Source: Prevotella sp. (GTDB taxonomy: Bacteria; Bacteroidota; Bacteroidia; Bacteroidales; Bacteroidaceae). From it: 59,194 bases of DNA. A model generated the notes under the pieces. That model ran no database searches, was not told where the DNA came from, and was given only the letters and a program-made list of their open reading frames with translations. The stretch lies in NCBI GenBank assembly GCA_017651265.1, contig JAGCDO010000015.1, positions 1 to 59,194 on the forward strand, in the 5' to 3' direction. Position 1 is the first letter of the stretch, and every line of letters begins with the position of its first letter. The position numbers were made by a program, and so were the translations under genes. This document shows, one piece after another, positions 33,604 to 43,893 of the stretch.

Positions 33604-33931
33604 GGTGAACCCATTGTGTATGTTATAACTGATAGATTTCCCTTTGTTTATCGGCATTTTCAGCATTTTGCGTGTATGTTCGCGCGTTTTTACTATTCAT
33701 TTTTTACTTTGTAGTTTCTACAAGGCAAAAAACGGGGTGTTGTGGATGCGTCTAAATGAGAGAAGAAGTCACCCCTTGTCACCATGAGGAGGTAAAGAAA
33801 TAACCCAGCATTTTGGGAGATGTCAATACATTCCGGAGGGTATTTGATACATCATGGAAGGTAAAAGTTAAAAATAATTATAGGGGCACCAAATAAAAAG
33901 AGATGTAAAAGGAAGTCATGGCTTTTTTCAT

Positions 33932-33939
33932 TACTTTTG
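33932..33939 (+). promoter_or_regulatory. -7 box for the hybrid two-component regulator
   Basis: TACTTTTG matches the Bacteroidetes -7 consensus, 20 bases before the ATG at 33959. No clear -33 element. Confidence 0.5.
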
Positions 33940-33958
33940 TAAGGTAAACCCAAGTAAT

Positions 33959-36900
33959 ATGAAGAAGTTACTTACCATGGTCATCTGGGTGATTCTCTCA
34001 CCCTTAATAGCAAACTCTACTTTTGGATTCTATTTCCGTACCGTTGACGTGAAAGACGGTTTGGCAGATAATTTCGTGAGGGATATCGTGCGTGACAGCT
34101 ATGGATATATGTGGTTCTCCACCATCAACGGATTCTGTCGTTATGATGGTTACCTGTTCAGAAACTATATGCCTCAGCAGTTTGGAGGAAGTAGCAATGA
34201 TGTCTCCATGGTGAGGGAAACGGCCGACAAGACGCTGTGGATGGTGAGTTTCGGAGAATTGTATACATATACACGTGTAACCGATACCTGGCAGAAAGAT
34301 GGTACAGCCCAGCTGGCAGCACTCGGAATAAAAGGGGGCATGAAGGTGTTCTATGTGGATGAAAAACACAACCTATGGGTAGCCACCGACGCCGGACTCT
34401 TCTATTACGACTATTCCGTTCAGAAACTCCATGTGGTTTCGAGTTATAATAAGTCACCCGTCCGTCACATCATTTCAAAGGACGGCACCGTGGTGGTGGT
34501 CACTGCCGACTACAAGGTGTATGAGGTGGCAGAGGGCATGAACCGTCTGATTCCTGTTACTCAGGTTCCCAACATGACATACAGTCGTGACAACCGTGTG
34601 TATCTCGATAACCAGATGAACCTGTGGATATACAACTCACACTCGCAGGCAGGAACCCAATGGCTCTTCTCGCTGAAGACCAGACGCTGGCAGCAGCTGT
34701 CGGAACTGGCTCAGATGGGAAACGTCTTTATGAATGCCGTGGCAGAGGATAACGAAGGAAACCTATGGGTGGGAACAGAGAATGCAGGCATACAGGTGCT
34801 TGCCTATCAGAATAGTACACAGACCTTTAACAAGGTAACAAACATTAAAGCCTTCTTGATGCGAAGCAGTCATATATATTGTTTCTACCTCGACGACAAT
34901 AATACCATGTGGGTAGGCTCCGCCAAGCTGGGTGCTGCCTTTGCCGACATGAGCAGTCCTACTTTCAGTCTTGTTTCAACAGGCGAATACGAGGATGTGA
35001 GTGCATTGGTGCAGGACAAGATGGGTAACCTGTGGATAGGTTTCGACGGTGAGGGAATCATGCAGAAGACCGCTGCAGGGGGCGAGGTGCATTACACTGC
35101 ATTGCGCGGACAGCTGCCTTCGAACATTGTAACCTCGCTTGTGCTGCGTGCCGACGGATCGCTCCTGACTGGTACCTATGGTGGCGGCATCGCCAAATTT
35201 AACGGATCAGGATTCACACCCGTCTATGCCGATAATCCCACCCTGCAATATGTGAAGTCGATGACTGTAGATATCCATGACAATTTATGGGTGGCCACGG
35301 TTGACAGGGGCGTGGTGCGAATCAATCCGCAGGGGAAGGCCGTGAACTATACTGCCGAGAATTCACCACTGCCGTCGAACGGAACGCTCTGTATAGTCAG
35401 CGACATCCTTCGCGGTGTGTTATATATAGGTACCTCCATGGGAGTTGCCGCATATGATTGCACAAAAGGACAGTTCTTGCAGCTGGAGCCGATCAATGAG
35501 CTGAAGAATTCTTTTGTCTCGTCACTGCTGGTTGACAACCGCAGTAACTTATGGATCGGCACCAGGAACGGACTGTGGATCTATCATCCCAAAGATGGCG
35601 CGATGGATCATTTCACAACCGAGAACGGAATGTCACATAATGCTGTGAGAGCCATGACCATGGCAGCCGACAGAATCAGTAATCCAGACAGAGAAGGGAC
35701 GTGCGTATGGGTCAGCACTGACAACGGACTGACTTGCATCACCATGCAGGTGAATGAGAAAAGGGAAATGAGCTATAAGTGCTACCCGTTCCTTGAATCC
35801 GATGGACTGCAAGACGTGGCGTTCTCGAACAATGCTGCCTTGACCACAGCCGACGGTACGGTATTGCTGGGCGGCTTCACAGGCTGTGTGAGCATCCCGA
35901 AGGAGAGCATTGCCATTCAATATCCCCGAATGATGATGCAGTTTTCGGAAATACGCGTCAACGGAAAAGAGGTATATCCAACTGACAAAGGGATCAGCGT
36001 GGATTACAACGACCGCTTCAGAATCTCGGTATCGGCTATGGCACCTGCGCTCAGCAAGAAGATCAAATACTTGTACCGCTTAAAGGGCGATGAGGAATGG
36101 TCGCGGGCACCTACCAGCTCACTCTACTTTGCGTCGTTGACGCCAGGAAAGTATGTACTGCAGGTGAAAGCGGAACTTCCTGGTGTGATGGAGAGCGAGA
36201 TTGTCGAGCTTCCTATCAAGGTGTCACCACCTCTGTGGCAGTCGAAACCCGCACTGCTCTTCTACCTATTGTTGCTGTTGGGAGCCGTCTATTTGGTATA
36301 TAGGTCCTTGTCGTATAGACAAAGACGAGAGATCGCCATGAAGCAGATGGAAATCAACTTGAAAAAGTATGAGATGGAAGAACAGAAGATACAGTTCTTT
36401 ACCAATATCAGTCACGACCTCAAGACACCGCTTACACTGGTGGTTGCTCCCTTGGAGAAGATACGCGAGGCCAGTCTGCCGGCACCTATTCGGACAGAGG
36501 TGGACGTGGCTTGGCGGAATGCCCGTCAGCTCTATGACCTGGTCTTGGAGCTGTTGGATTTCCGCCGACTGGATGTGGGAAAGGAGAAACTGAATCTCAA
36601 ACATGGCGATATTGTGAGCTTTGTACGTCAGACCGTTCAGGGCTTTGCCTATTATGTTGTCCGTAAGCAGATCAAACTGCAGATGCAACTGCCGCAGGAA
36701 GCCGTGGAGATTGACTTCGACGAGAACAAGATGCGACGGATTGTTACCAACTTGCTGTCCAATGCCTACAAATATAATGTAGATAATGGTAGTGTGACGG
36801 TTTCCCTCACAACGACAACCTCTCCAAACGCTTCGCTGCTTCTCAGTGTGGCTGACACAGGAATCGGCGTGAACGACAAGCGCCATATCTTTGATCGCTT

Positions 36901-37891
36901 CATTCAGGAAACGCACGGACAAGAGCAAGAGGGTAGCGGACTGGGTTTGCATATCGTCAAGCAGTACGTGGAGATGATGGGAGGTAGCATCGACGTGACT
37001 GACAACAATCCGAGGGGAACCATCTTCACAGTGACATTGCCTATCACAGAATCCAATGAAGCATTGATTGAAGATATCACTGACAATGATGCTACATTCC
37101 TGACAGAGAAGTCCACAACGGAAAAGACTTCTACGAAGCCCGTTGTTCTGGTGGTTGATGACAATGAGGATGCCCGGTTGTTCCTGCAGCGGAGTCTGGA
37201 TGATGAATACCATGTGCTTGTGGCAGCAAACGGCAAGGAGGCTCTCGATCTGTTAGCCAAGAACGACGATGTGAGTATTGTGATCTGTGACGTGATGATG
37301 CCTGTGATGGATGGTATCACGTTCTTTAGAAACGTCAAGAACGATATTCGCTATTCGCATATCCCGGTAGTGCTGCTGACGGCCAAGAGTGGGGAGGAGA
37401 ATATTGTTGCCGGACTGGAAGAGGGTGTGGCAGATTATATCACCAAGCCTTTCAGCTTGGCGGTATTACGATTACGTATCCGGAAGATACTGGAATGGTC
37501 GCAGAACGTGCATAACAAGGTGGCTACAGGAATAGAAATCAAACCCAGTGAGATTACCGTGAGCTCGCTCGACGAGGAACTGATCAGTCATATCATTGCC
37601 TTGATCGAGGAGAATATGCAGGATATGGAGTATTCCGTATCGCAGCTGAGTAGTGCTGTGGGAATGACGCGCGGTCATCTATACAAGAAACTTATGGCTA
37701 TCACGGGTAAGTCGCCAGTGGAGTTTATCCGCATCATCAAGATGAAACGAGGGAAGAGTCTGCTTGACCAAGGTAAGACGAATATCTCTGAGGTGGCCGA
37801 CATGGTGGGCTTCTCGGCCAAGATGTTCGCCCATTATTTCAAGATGATGTATGGCAGTACGCCGTCGGATTATTTGAGGAAACGCAAATAA
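33959..37891 (+). CDS. Hybrid two-component system regulator (HTCS)
   Basis: This 1310-residue protein joins sensor and response regulator. In order: signal peptide (1-22); two-component propeller repeats (about 25-640; LWVGT/LWIGT motifs); Y_Y_Y domain (about 690-755); membrane helix (about 764-783); HisKA with His819 in NISHDLKTPL; HATPase (about 915-1030; DTGIGV, GSGLGLHIVK); receiver with Asp1111 in VICDVMMPVMDG; AraC-type helix-turn-helix (about 1205-1310). HTCS proteins bind an oligosaccharide in the periplasm and switch on nearby polysaccharide genes. The GH3-SDR-GH9-barrel genes downstream are its probable targets; the GH content suggests a beta-glucan or cellooligosaccharide signal. 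Confidence 0.95.
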   Translation: MKKLLTMVIWVILSPLIANSTFGFYFRTVDVKDGLADNFVRDIVRDSYGYMWFSTINGFCRYDGYLFRNYMPQQFGGSSNDVSMVRETADKTLWMVSFGELYTYTRVTDTWQKDGTAQLAALGIKGGMKVFYVDEKHNLWVATDAGLFYYDYSVQKLHVVSSYNKSPVRHIISKDGTVVVVTADYKVYEVAEGMNRLIPVTQVPNMTYSRDNRVYLDNQMNLWIYNSHSQAGTQWLFSLKTRRWQQLSELAQMGNVFMNAVAEDNEGNLWVGTENAGIQVLAYQNSTQTFNKVTNIKAFLMRSSHIYCFYLDDNNTMWVGSAKLGAAFADMSSPTFSLVSTGEYEDVSALVQDKMGNLWIGFDGEGIMQKTAAGGEVHYTALRGQLPSNIVTSLVLRADGSLLTGTYGGGIAKFNGSGFTPVYADNPTLQYVKSMTVDIHDNLWVATVDRGVVRINPQGKAVNYTAENSPLPSNGTLCIVSDILRGVLYIGTSMGVAAYDCTKGQFLQLEPINELKNSFVSSLLVDNRSNLWIGTRNGLWIYHPKDGAMDHFTTENGMSHNAVRAMTMAADRISNPDREGTCVWVSTDNGLTCITMQVNEKREMSYKCYPFLESDGLQDVAFSNNAALTTADGTVLLGGFTGCVSIPKESIAIQYPRMMMQFSEIRVNGKEVYPTDKGISVDYNDRFRISVSAMAPALSKKIKYLYRLKGDEEWSRAPTSSLYFASLTPGKYVLQVKAELPGVMESEIVELPIKVSPPLWQSKPALLFYLLLLLGAVYLVYRSLSYRQRREIAMKQMEINLKKYEMEEQKIQFFTNISHDLKTPLTLVVAPLEKIREASLPAPIRTEVDVAWRNARQLYDLVLELLDFRRLDVGKEKLNLKHGDIVSFVRQTVQGFAYYVVRKQIKLQMQLPQEAVEIDFDENKMRRIVTNLLSNAYKYNVDNGSVTVSLTTTTSPNASLLLSVADTGIGVNDKRHIFDRFIQETHGQEQEGSGLGLHIVKQYVEMMGGSIDVTDNNPRGTIFTVTLPITESNEALIEDITDNDATFLTEKSTTEKTSTKPVVLVVDDNEDARLFLQRSLDDEYHVLVAANGKEALDLLAKNDDVSIVICDVMMPVMDGITFFRNVKNDIRYSHIPVVLLTAKSGEENIVAGLEEGVADYITKPFSLAVLRLRIRKILEWSQNVHNKVATGIEIKPSEITVSSLDEELISHIIALIEENMQDMEYSVSQLSSAVGMTRGHLYKKLMAITGKSPVEFIRIIKMKRGKSLLDQGKTNISEVADMVGFSAKMFAHYFKMMYGSTPSDYLRKRK

Positions 37892-37935
37892 TAGAATTGA
37901 AGAATTGAAGGATTGAAGAATTGAAGGATTGAAAA
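37892..37935 (+). repeat. ATTGAAGG 8-base periodic tract
   Basis: AATTGAAG and GATTGAAG alternate about five times with an 8-base period in the spacer between the regulator and GH3 genes. Confidence 0.75.
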
Positions 37936-37944
37936 ATAACATAT

Positions 37945-40239
37945 ATGACTAAGAAGAATCATCAGAAGATCCTATTGACGACAGTCGTTGCGCTCACTGT
38001 CGCCATACAGGTTGTAGCCCAACCCTCGAATGTGGGGAAATATCCCACCCGTCTGTTGAGCAACGAACAGCAGATTGAGTCGATTATCAAGAGTATGACG
38101 CTTGAAGAGAAGGTCGCCATGTTGCATGGTAAGAACATGTTCTCCTCGGCAGGTATCCCACGATTGGGCATTGCTGATGTGGAATATGCCGACGGTCCTT
38201 TTGGTATTCGGGAGGAGATGGAGCCGCACTCATGGAACTCCGCCCATCTGACAACCGACTCTGCCACGTTCTTCCCCACGGGTTCGGCATTGGCTGCCAC
38301 CTGGAGCACCGACTGGGCTTATGCTTATGGAAAAGGGATGAGTCGTGAGGCCCGAATGCGTGGAAAGGATATGATTCTCGGACCTGCCATCAACATCCAG
38401 CGCATCCCTACAGGCGGACGTACCTATGAATATTTAAGCGAAGACCCGCTGTTGAGCGGAATGCTTGCCGTGGCTTATACGAAAGGTTCGCAGGAGGATG
38501 GAACAGCGGTATGTTTGAAGCATTATGCGCTGAACAACCAAGAGGATTACCGCGGTACTGTGGATGTGCAAATCTCTGACAGGGCGATGCATGAGATCTA
38601 TCTAAGACCGTTTGAAATGGCTGTACGCGAGGCTGATGCCTGGGGCGTGATGGCTGCCTATAACAAGGTAAACGGACGGTGGTGCTCTGAAAACGAACAA
38701 CTGCTCAATACCATCCTTCGTCAGCAGTGGGGATTCCCGGGTATGGTCATCAGCGACTGGGGTGGTGTACATTCTACCGTTGATGCAGTGACAGCTGGTA
38801 TGAACGTGGAGATGCCCGGTAACCGCTTCTTCGGTCAGGCACTTTTCGATTCCGTGAAGACGGGTAAGGTAAGCGAGGACATCATTAACCAGCGCGTAAG
38901 GGAGATTCTGCGTGTAAGACTGACGGTGAAACCTATCGACAAGGCAGTAGCGAATAGTAAGCCTGTAGGTAATGACGAAGAGATGCTGACAGCCCTACAG
39001 GTGGCTCGGCGCTCTATCGTACTACTGAAAAACGAACCCATCATCGGTAAGCATGCGCTGAAGGCTGCAATGAAACAACCTTGGCCCTTGCTGCCCATCA
39101 ATCTGACATCAGTGAAAAGCATTGCCGTTATCGGCGAGAATGCCGTGACGAAGATGGCTCTTGGTGGGGTAGGTGCTGGTGTGAAGACACGAAAGGAGAT
39201 TACACCCCTTGAAGGTTTACAAGCTGTTCTTGGTGGTGGAACAAAGATTACCTATGCACCGGGCTACAAGAGCTTCGACAGAGATAGTCGTAATAAACGC
39301 CAGAGTCCGCAGCAACCTGCCGACAAGGAATTGATGGCTGAGGCCGTGAAGGTGGCAAAGGGTGCCGACATGGTGATCTTCTTCGCTGGGGATAACCGTG
39401 AGGTGGAGACGGAAGGATCCGACCGCAAGAGCATCACTCTGCCTTCAGGACAGGACGAACTGGCTGTTGCGCTTGCCAAGGCAAACCCACGTCTTGTTAC
39501 TGTTATCGTTGCGGGTGGGCCAGTGGACATCAGTACGGTGAATGAACTTTCACCCGCCCTTGTGATGTCGTGGTTCAATGGCTCTATGGGCGGTCTGGCT
39601 CTCGCAGAAGTGCTGGCGGGCACCATCTCACCCTCTGGTAAACTACCTATGTCATGGCCGAAGAAACTGGAAGATGTGCCAGCTTATGCTACAGGCACCT
39701 ATCCGCAGAAAGCTGACAATAGTCAGGGCGACATCTTCGTGGGTCTGGTGAATCAGGGACAAAACGCCCGTGCCGCCCGTGCCTCATTCCAACCTGTGGC
39801 CAAATATGCTGAGGAACTACTTGTTGGTTATCGTTGGTACGACTGTCATAATGTTGAGGTGGCCTATCCTTTCGGACATGGACTCTCTTACGCCACGTTC
39901 CAATACAGTAATCTGAAAGTGACACCTACCCTCGATGGCTTTGATGTCAGCTTCACATTAGCCAATAACACCCAATTCGAAGGCGAAGAGGTGGCACAGG
40001 TGTATGTGTCGCGTCCTACCTCACATATTGAGCGCCCCGTGAAGGAACTCAAAGGTTTCAGTCGTGTGGCGCTGAAGAGAGGAGAAAGCAAGACCGTTAC
40101 CATTCCCCTGCGCCGTTCCGATCTCTGTCATTGGGATGAATCGGCACAGTCGTGGATGATGGAGCCTGGGCAACTTGTCATTTCAGTTGGAGGTTCTTCC
40201 GATAATCTTCCGTTGAAACATCATACAATAATTCAATAA
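37945..40239 (+). CDS. GH3 beta-glucosidase
   Basis: A 764-residue exported enzyme: signal to about residue 26, GH3 N-terminal barrel with Asp271 in GMVISDWGG (nucleophile), GH3 C-terminal domain (about 370-600) and Fn3-like domain (about 665-760). KHYALNNQE and GRTYEYLSEDP are typical substrate-site motifs. It removes terminal beta-glucose (or xylose) residues in the periplasm. First in the plus-strand module that also encodes GH9, so cellooligosaccharide or beta-glucan is the likely substrate. Confidence 0.9.
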   Translation: MTKKNHQKILLTTVVALTVAIQVVAQPSNVGKYPTRLLSNEQQIESIIKSMTLEEKVAMLHGKNMFSSAGIPRLGIADVEYADGPFGIREEMEPHSWNSAHLTTDSATFFPTGSALAATWSTDWAYAYGKGMSREARMRGKDMILGPAINIQRIPTGGRTYEYLSEDPLLSGMLAVAYTKGSQEDGTAVCLKHYALNNQEDYRGTVDVQISDRAMHEIYLRPFEMAVREADAWGVMAAYNKVNGRWCSENEQLLNTILRQQWGFPGMVISDWGGVHSTVDAVTAGMNVEMPGNRFFGQALFDSVKTGKVSEDIINQRVREILRVRLTVKPIDKAVANSKPVGNDEEMLTALQVARRSIVLLKNEPIIGKHALKAAMKQPWPLLPINLTSVKSIAVIGENAVTKMALGGVGAGVKTRKEITPLEGLQAVLGGGTKITYAPGYKSFDRDSRNKRQSPQQPADKELMAEAVKVAKGADMVIFFAGDNREVETEGSDRKSITLPSGQDELAVALAKANPRLVTVIVAGGPVDISTVNELSPALVMSWFNGSMGGLALAEVLAGTISPSGKLPMSWPKKLEDVPAYATGTYPQKADNSQGDIFVGLVNQGQNARAARASFQPVAKYAEELLVGYRWYDCHNVEVAYPFGHGLSYATFQYSNLKVTPTLDGFDVSFTLANNTQFEGEEVAQVYVSRPTSHIERPVKELKGFSRVALKRGESKTVTIPLRRSDLCHWDESAQSWMMEPGQLVISVGGSSDNLPLKHHTIIQ

Positions 40240-40248
40240 TACACGATT

Positions 40249-41268
40249 ATGAAGATATTAATAATAGGTGGAACGGGTACCATCAGCAGTGCTATTACCC
40301 GTCAGTTGGCAGCCAGTGGGCACGACCTGTGGTTGCTGAACCGCGGTACTCGTAAGAACGAGGTGCCGGCGAATGTAAGACAAGTGATTACGGATATCGA
40401 CGATGAGGCTGAGGTGCTTCGTCAGATAGGTAACGAGCAGTTCGATGCTGTTTGTGAATTCATCGGTTTTGTAACCGCTCAGGTGGAACGGGATATCCGA
40501 CTCTTCAAGGGGCGCACCCGCCAGTATGTGTATATCAGTTCAGCTTCGGCCTATAACAAACCAGCAGCCAGTCATATGATTACGGAAGGCACATCATTGG
40601 CTAATCCTTACTGGGAGTACTCGCGCAATAAGATTGCCTGCGAGGAACTGCTGATGCACGAATACCGTGAGACAGGCTTCCCAGTCACCATTATCCGACC
40701 CAGTCATACGTATTGCGAACGGGCTGTACCCCTGAGCGTACATGGTCCGAAGGGTAGCTGGCCGGTGCTGAAGCGCATGTTAGAGGGAAAGAAGGTTCTG
40801 GTGCATGGTGATGGCAGTTCATTATGGACGCTGACATGGAACGAGGACTTTGCCCGCGGGTTTATCGGATTGTTAGGTAATCCGAAAGCCATCGGCGAGG
40901 CTTTCCAGATCATGAGCGATGAGTCGTTGTCATGGACTCAGATCTACCAATCTACTGCCAATGCCTTGGGCGTGGCGTTCCATCCCTATTATGTCACCTC
41001 GGAATTCCTTGCAGCAGTAGCACCCAAGGAGTACGACCTGACAGGTAATCTCATAGGCGACAAGACTGTGACGGTAGTCTTTGACTGCAGTAAGCTGAAA
41101 CGTGCCGTTCCTGGCTTCAAGGCCACTACCCGCTTTGATGAAGGTGTTCGCCGCTGCGTGGCCTATCTGTTGGAGCATCCTGAGTTGCAGGTGGAAGATC
41201 CGGAGTTTGATGCGTGGTGCGACCGTGTGATCGAGGCACAGGAAAAAGCAAAAAAAGAAATAATTTAA
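40249..41268 (+). CDS. NAD-dependent epimerase/dehydratase-family protein (extended SDR)
   Basis: A 339-residue cytoplasmic protein with an N-terminal Rossmann motif (IGGTGTISS), VYISSASAY near 100 and the catalytic Tyr-x-x-x-Lys in YSRNKIA near 125. The C-terminal half is like sugar-nucleotide epimerase relatives (CSP41/atypical SDR). Substrate unknown. It lies 9 bases after GH3 and 15 before GH9, so it is part of the glycan module; a role in modifying an imported sugar is inference. Confidence 0.75.
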   Translation: MKILIIGGTGTISSAITRQLAASGHDLWLLNRGTRKNEVPANVRQVITDIDDEAEVLRQIGNEQFDAVCEFIGFVTAQVERDIRLFKGRTRQYVYISSASAYNKPAASHMITEGTSLANPYWEYSRNKIACEELLMHEYRETGFPVTIIRPSHTYCERAVPLSVHGPKGSWPVLKRMLEGKKVLVHGDGSSLWTLTWNEDFARGFIGLLGNPKAIGEAFQIMSDESLSWTQIYQSTANALGVAFHPYYVTSEFLAAVAPKEYDLTGNLIGDKTVTVVFDCSKLKRAVPGFKATTRFDEGVRRCVAYLLEHPELQVEDPEFDAWCDRVIEAQEKAKKEII

Positions 41269-41283
41269 TAAATGGAATAGGAT

Positions 41284-43893
41284 ATGAGATACTTGTTATC
41301 ACTATTTGCAGTTTTACTGACAGGAGTAACTGTTGGTCATGCACAGGATTTGAAGTTGAACGACCGCGAGTACTTCGAACGTCAGGGAGTGAATATTCTG
41401 GTATTCAGCAATAGTTTCAACGGTGGTTTCAATGACGAGAAGAACTCGGGTATTGAGATTATACAACATGGCGTACGGTCTATTCAAGGTGGTGCCGTGC
41501 GACTGAACAATACACCAGAACAGTGGGACCTTGTGCCGAAGATGACCAGCAGGAAGGTGAACCGTGAGGATGGTAGTATTGAGGTGGCCATGCGTTATGA
41601 CGACTACGACTTTGACAGCAGGGTGGTGGTAACCGCCAAGGGTAAGGCCGTGGAGATTGCCGTATGGCTCGATAAACCAGTACCGGAAAAGCTGGCTGGT
41701 GAGGCTGGCTTCAATATGGAGTTCCTGCCTTCGAAATATTGGCTGAAGACCTTCATCATGGATGGTCGTCTGAACCGTTTCCCGCGCTATGCAACGAGTC
41801 AGACCATCACCCGACCCAACAGTGAGAAGCCTCGTCAGTTCAAGGGCTTCAAGACCTACGATGACCGCGGTACGGATCGCTTTGTGGATCCCATTCCTCT
41901 TGAGACGGGTCACAACATCGTGATGGCTACTGATGATCCTGAACACATGATTACAATCAGTTCCGACGATGCAGAACTGAAACTCTTCGATGGAAGAATG
42001 CTGGCGCAGAACGGCTGGTTCGTGTTGCGCAGTGTGCTGCCGAAGGGAAAGACGGGAAAGGTGGTTACGTGGACTGTGGAACCTCATGCTATTCCTAACT
42101 GGATCCGTGAGCCGAATATCGGCTTCTCGCAGGTGGGCTATATTCCTGATCAGCCGAAGGTGGCCGTGATTGAGCTCGACAAGAATGATCAGCCGCAGAC
42201 TACAGCTTCTCTGATGCGTATCAAACCGGATGGAACAACGGAGCAGGCTTTCACTGGGAATATCGAGAACTGGGGTCCTTACTTCAAATATAATTATGTG
42301 AAGTTCGACTTCTCTTCGGTCAAGCAGCCGGGTGTCTATTATATCCAGTATGGTAAGACACGTACCAATGATTTCCTGATTGATGAGCATGTGTATGACA
42401 AGATTACGGATGCTACTACCGATGTGTGGGTGCCTATCCACATGAACCATATGTACGTGACTGAGGGTTACCGTACCTGGCATGGTGAACCGTTCAAGGA
42501 GGGTTACCTGCAGGCGCCGCCCAGCGATCACTTCGACCTGCACAGACAGGGGCAGACCACAGATACCAAGTATAAGCCTTATGAACTGATTCCAGGACTG
42601 AATATCGGTGGCTTCTTTGATGCAGGTGACTTTGACATTGAGACGGGTTCGAACATCAATGTGGTACAGAACTTCATCCGTACCTGGGAACTGTTCAAGC
42701 CGCAGCGCGACGAGACCTTCGTGAGTCAGGAGCAGCGCTATGTCGATCTGCACCGACCAGACGGCAAACCGGATATCCTGCAGTTCATTGAGCATGGTAC
42801 ACTGAACCTTGTGGCTCAGGCTGAGCAGATCGGACACATGGCCTCGACGCTCTCTAACTCCATTCTCGACAACTATCATCACTTAGGCGACGCAGCCAGC
42901 ATCACCGATGGATTGCATTACGATCCGAGTCTGAAGCCTTACGAGGTGTCGGCCGACGGAAAGCGCAGCGGTACGCCGGATGACATGTGGGCCTTTACCA
43001 CCCGTAATCCGAGTCTTGACTTCCAGGCAGCCACGATGTTCGCAGCTGCCAGTCGTGCGCTCACAGGCTATAACGATGATCTGGCCGCCCGTGCCTTGAA
43101 GCAGTCGAAACGACTGATGCAGGAGGCTACCGACCTGATGAATCAGCGCAGAAACCAAGCGTTCGAGGGTCAGGGGAACTGGGACGGCAATAACAATAAC
43201 AACAATAACAACGCTAACAACGCGAACCGTCGACAGTTCCGTGGTCGTAACAACCGTGGTGACTTGGCTACTAACCTGCAGCTCTATGCTGCTACGAAGG
43301 AGAAGCAGTATCTGGACAACTTCCAGCAGCAGATCTGGCAGGCGCTCGATCGGAATGTTTCCAATACCATGCAGACTGCCTTGGATGCTGTTCCTTATAT
43401 GGATGAGGCTTATCGGAAGCAGTTGCGCCCCTATGTGGAGAAGTATGAGGAATACATTAAGAACTTCGATACGCAGAATCCTTATGGGGTACCTATCGGT
43501 TTGGGTAACTGGGCTGGTGGTAATGCTGTACTCAGTTTTGGAACAACGGTGTGCTTTGCCCATCTCTACTTCCCCGAAATCGTTCCTGAGAAAGAGGTGT
43601 ATCGTGTAGCTAACTGGCTCTATGGCTGTCATCCCTACCACAACTACTCATTTGTAGCTGTAGTGGGTGCCACCCGTCCCAAGCAGGTGTTCTATGGAAA
43701 CAACCGTGCCGACTTCTCGTTCATCCCGGGTAATGTGGCACCTGGTCTGCTGTTCCGTCAGCCCGACCATTTCGAGAACTTCGACGACTGGCCATTCCTG
43801 TGGGGACAGAACGAGGGTACCATTGCCGGTAATACACAATATGTGATCTTTGGTTCCGCATTGAAGGATGCTGTGAAAGGAGATAAGAGATGA
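41284..43893 (+). CDS. GH9 endoglucanase/cellulase
   Basis: An 869-residue secreted enzyme. After the signal (to about 20) comes an unassigned beta-rich region (about 25-270), then an Ig-like CelD_N domain (about 275-360), then the GH9 catalytic domain with Asp446/Asp449 in FFDAGDFD and Glu844 in GQNEGTI. GH9 enzymes cut beta-1,4 glucan by inversion. An Asn-rich insert (about 636-650, from AAC/AAT repeats at 43187-43223) interrupts the catalytic domain. The stop overlaps the next gene's start, so enzyme and outer-membrane barrel are made together. Confidence 0.85.
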   Translation: MRYLLSLFAVLLTGVTVGHAQDLKLNDREYFERQGVNILVFSNSFNGGFNDEKNSGIEIIQHGVRSIQGGAVRLNNTPEQWDLVPKMTSRKVNREDGSIEVAMRYDDYDFDSRVVVTAKGKAVEIAVWLDKPVPEKLAGEAGFNMEFLPSKYWLKTFIMDGRLNRFPRYATSQTITRPNSEKPRQFKGFKTYDDRGTDRFVDPIPLETGHNIVMATDDPEHMITISSDDAELKLFDGRMLAQNGWFVLRSVLPKGKTGKVVTWTVEPHAIPNWIREPNIGFSQVGYIPDQPKVAVIELDKNDQPQTTASLMRIKPDGTTEQAFTGNIENWGPYFKYNYVKFDFSSVKQPGVYYIQYGKTRTNDFLIDEHVYDKITDATTDVWVPIHMNHMYVTEGYRTWHGEPFKEGYLQAPPSDHFDLHRQGQTTDTKYKPYELIPGLNIGGFFDAGDFDIETGSNINVVQNFIRTWELFKPQRDETFVSQEQRYVDLHRPDGKPDILQFIEHGTLNLVAQAEQIGHMASTLSNSILDNYHHLGDAASITDGLHYDPSLKPYEVSADGKRSGTPDDMWAFTTRNPSLDFQAATMFAAASRALTGYNDDLAARALKQSKRLMQEATDLMNQRRNQAFEGQGNWDGNNNNNNNNANNANRRQFRGRNNRGDLATNLQLYAATKEKQYLDNFQQQIWQALDRNVSNTMQTALDAVPYMDEAYRKQLRPYVEKYEEYIKNFDTQNPYGVPIGLGNWAGGNAVLSFGTTVCFAHLYFPEIVPEKEVYRVANWLYGCHPYHNYSFVAVVGATRPKQVFYGNNRADFSFIPGNVAPGLLFRQPDHFENFDDWPFLWGQNEGTIAGNTQYVIFGSALKDAVKGDKR

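Larger units (their letters stand above)
33111..33958. repeat. 848-base gene-free region with long inverted repeats
   Basis: No credible protein. Contents in order: hairpin CCCCTC/GAGGGG (33119-33137); ACCTATGGTTT (33167-33177) and its complement (33209-33219); a field of ACATACAC words on one side (33272-33388) and GTGTATGT words on the other (33563-33680); direct repeats of CACTTTCTCATAG (about 33423 and 33468); two TTCCCACGTTGGGAA palindromes (33502-33516, 33524-33538). The word TATGGCACTTT and the palindromes also occur in 768-1937. The last 240 bases hold only A/T-rich sequence and the downstream promoter. Confidence 0.75.

Noticed and set aside
33272-33680. Regular ACATACAC repeats considered as a CRISPR array
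   Set aside because: Units are only 8-9 bases, spacing is irregular, orientation flips across the region and no cas gene is present.
41314-42882. 522-codon antisense frame in the GH9 gene
   Set aside because: A shadow of a strongly coding sense frame; His/Arg-rich composition, no domain.
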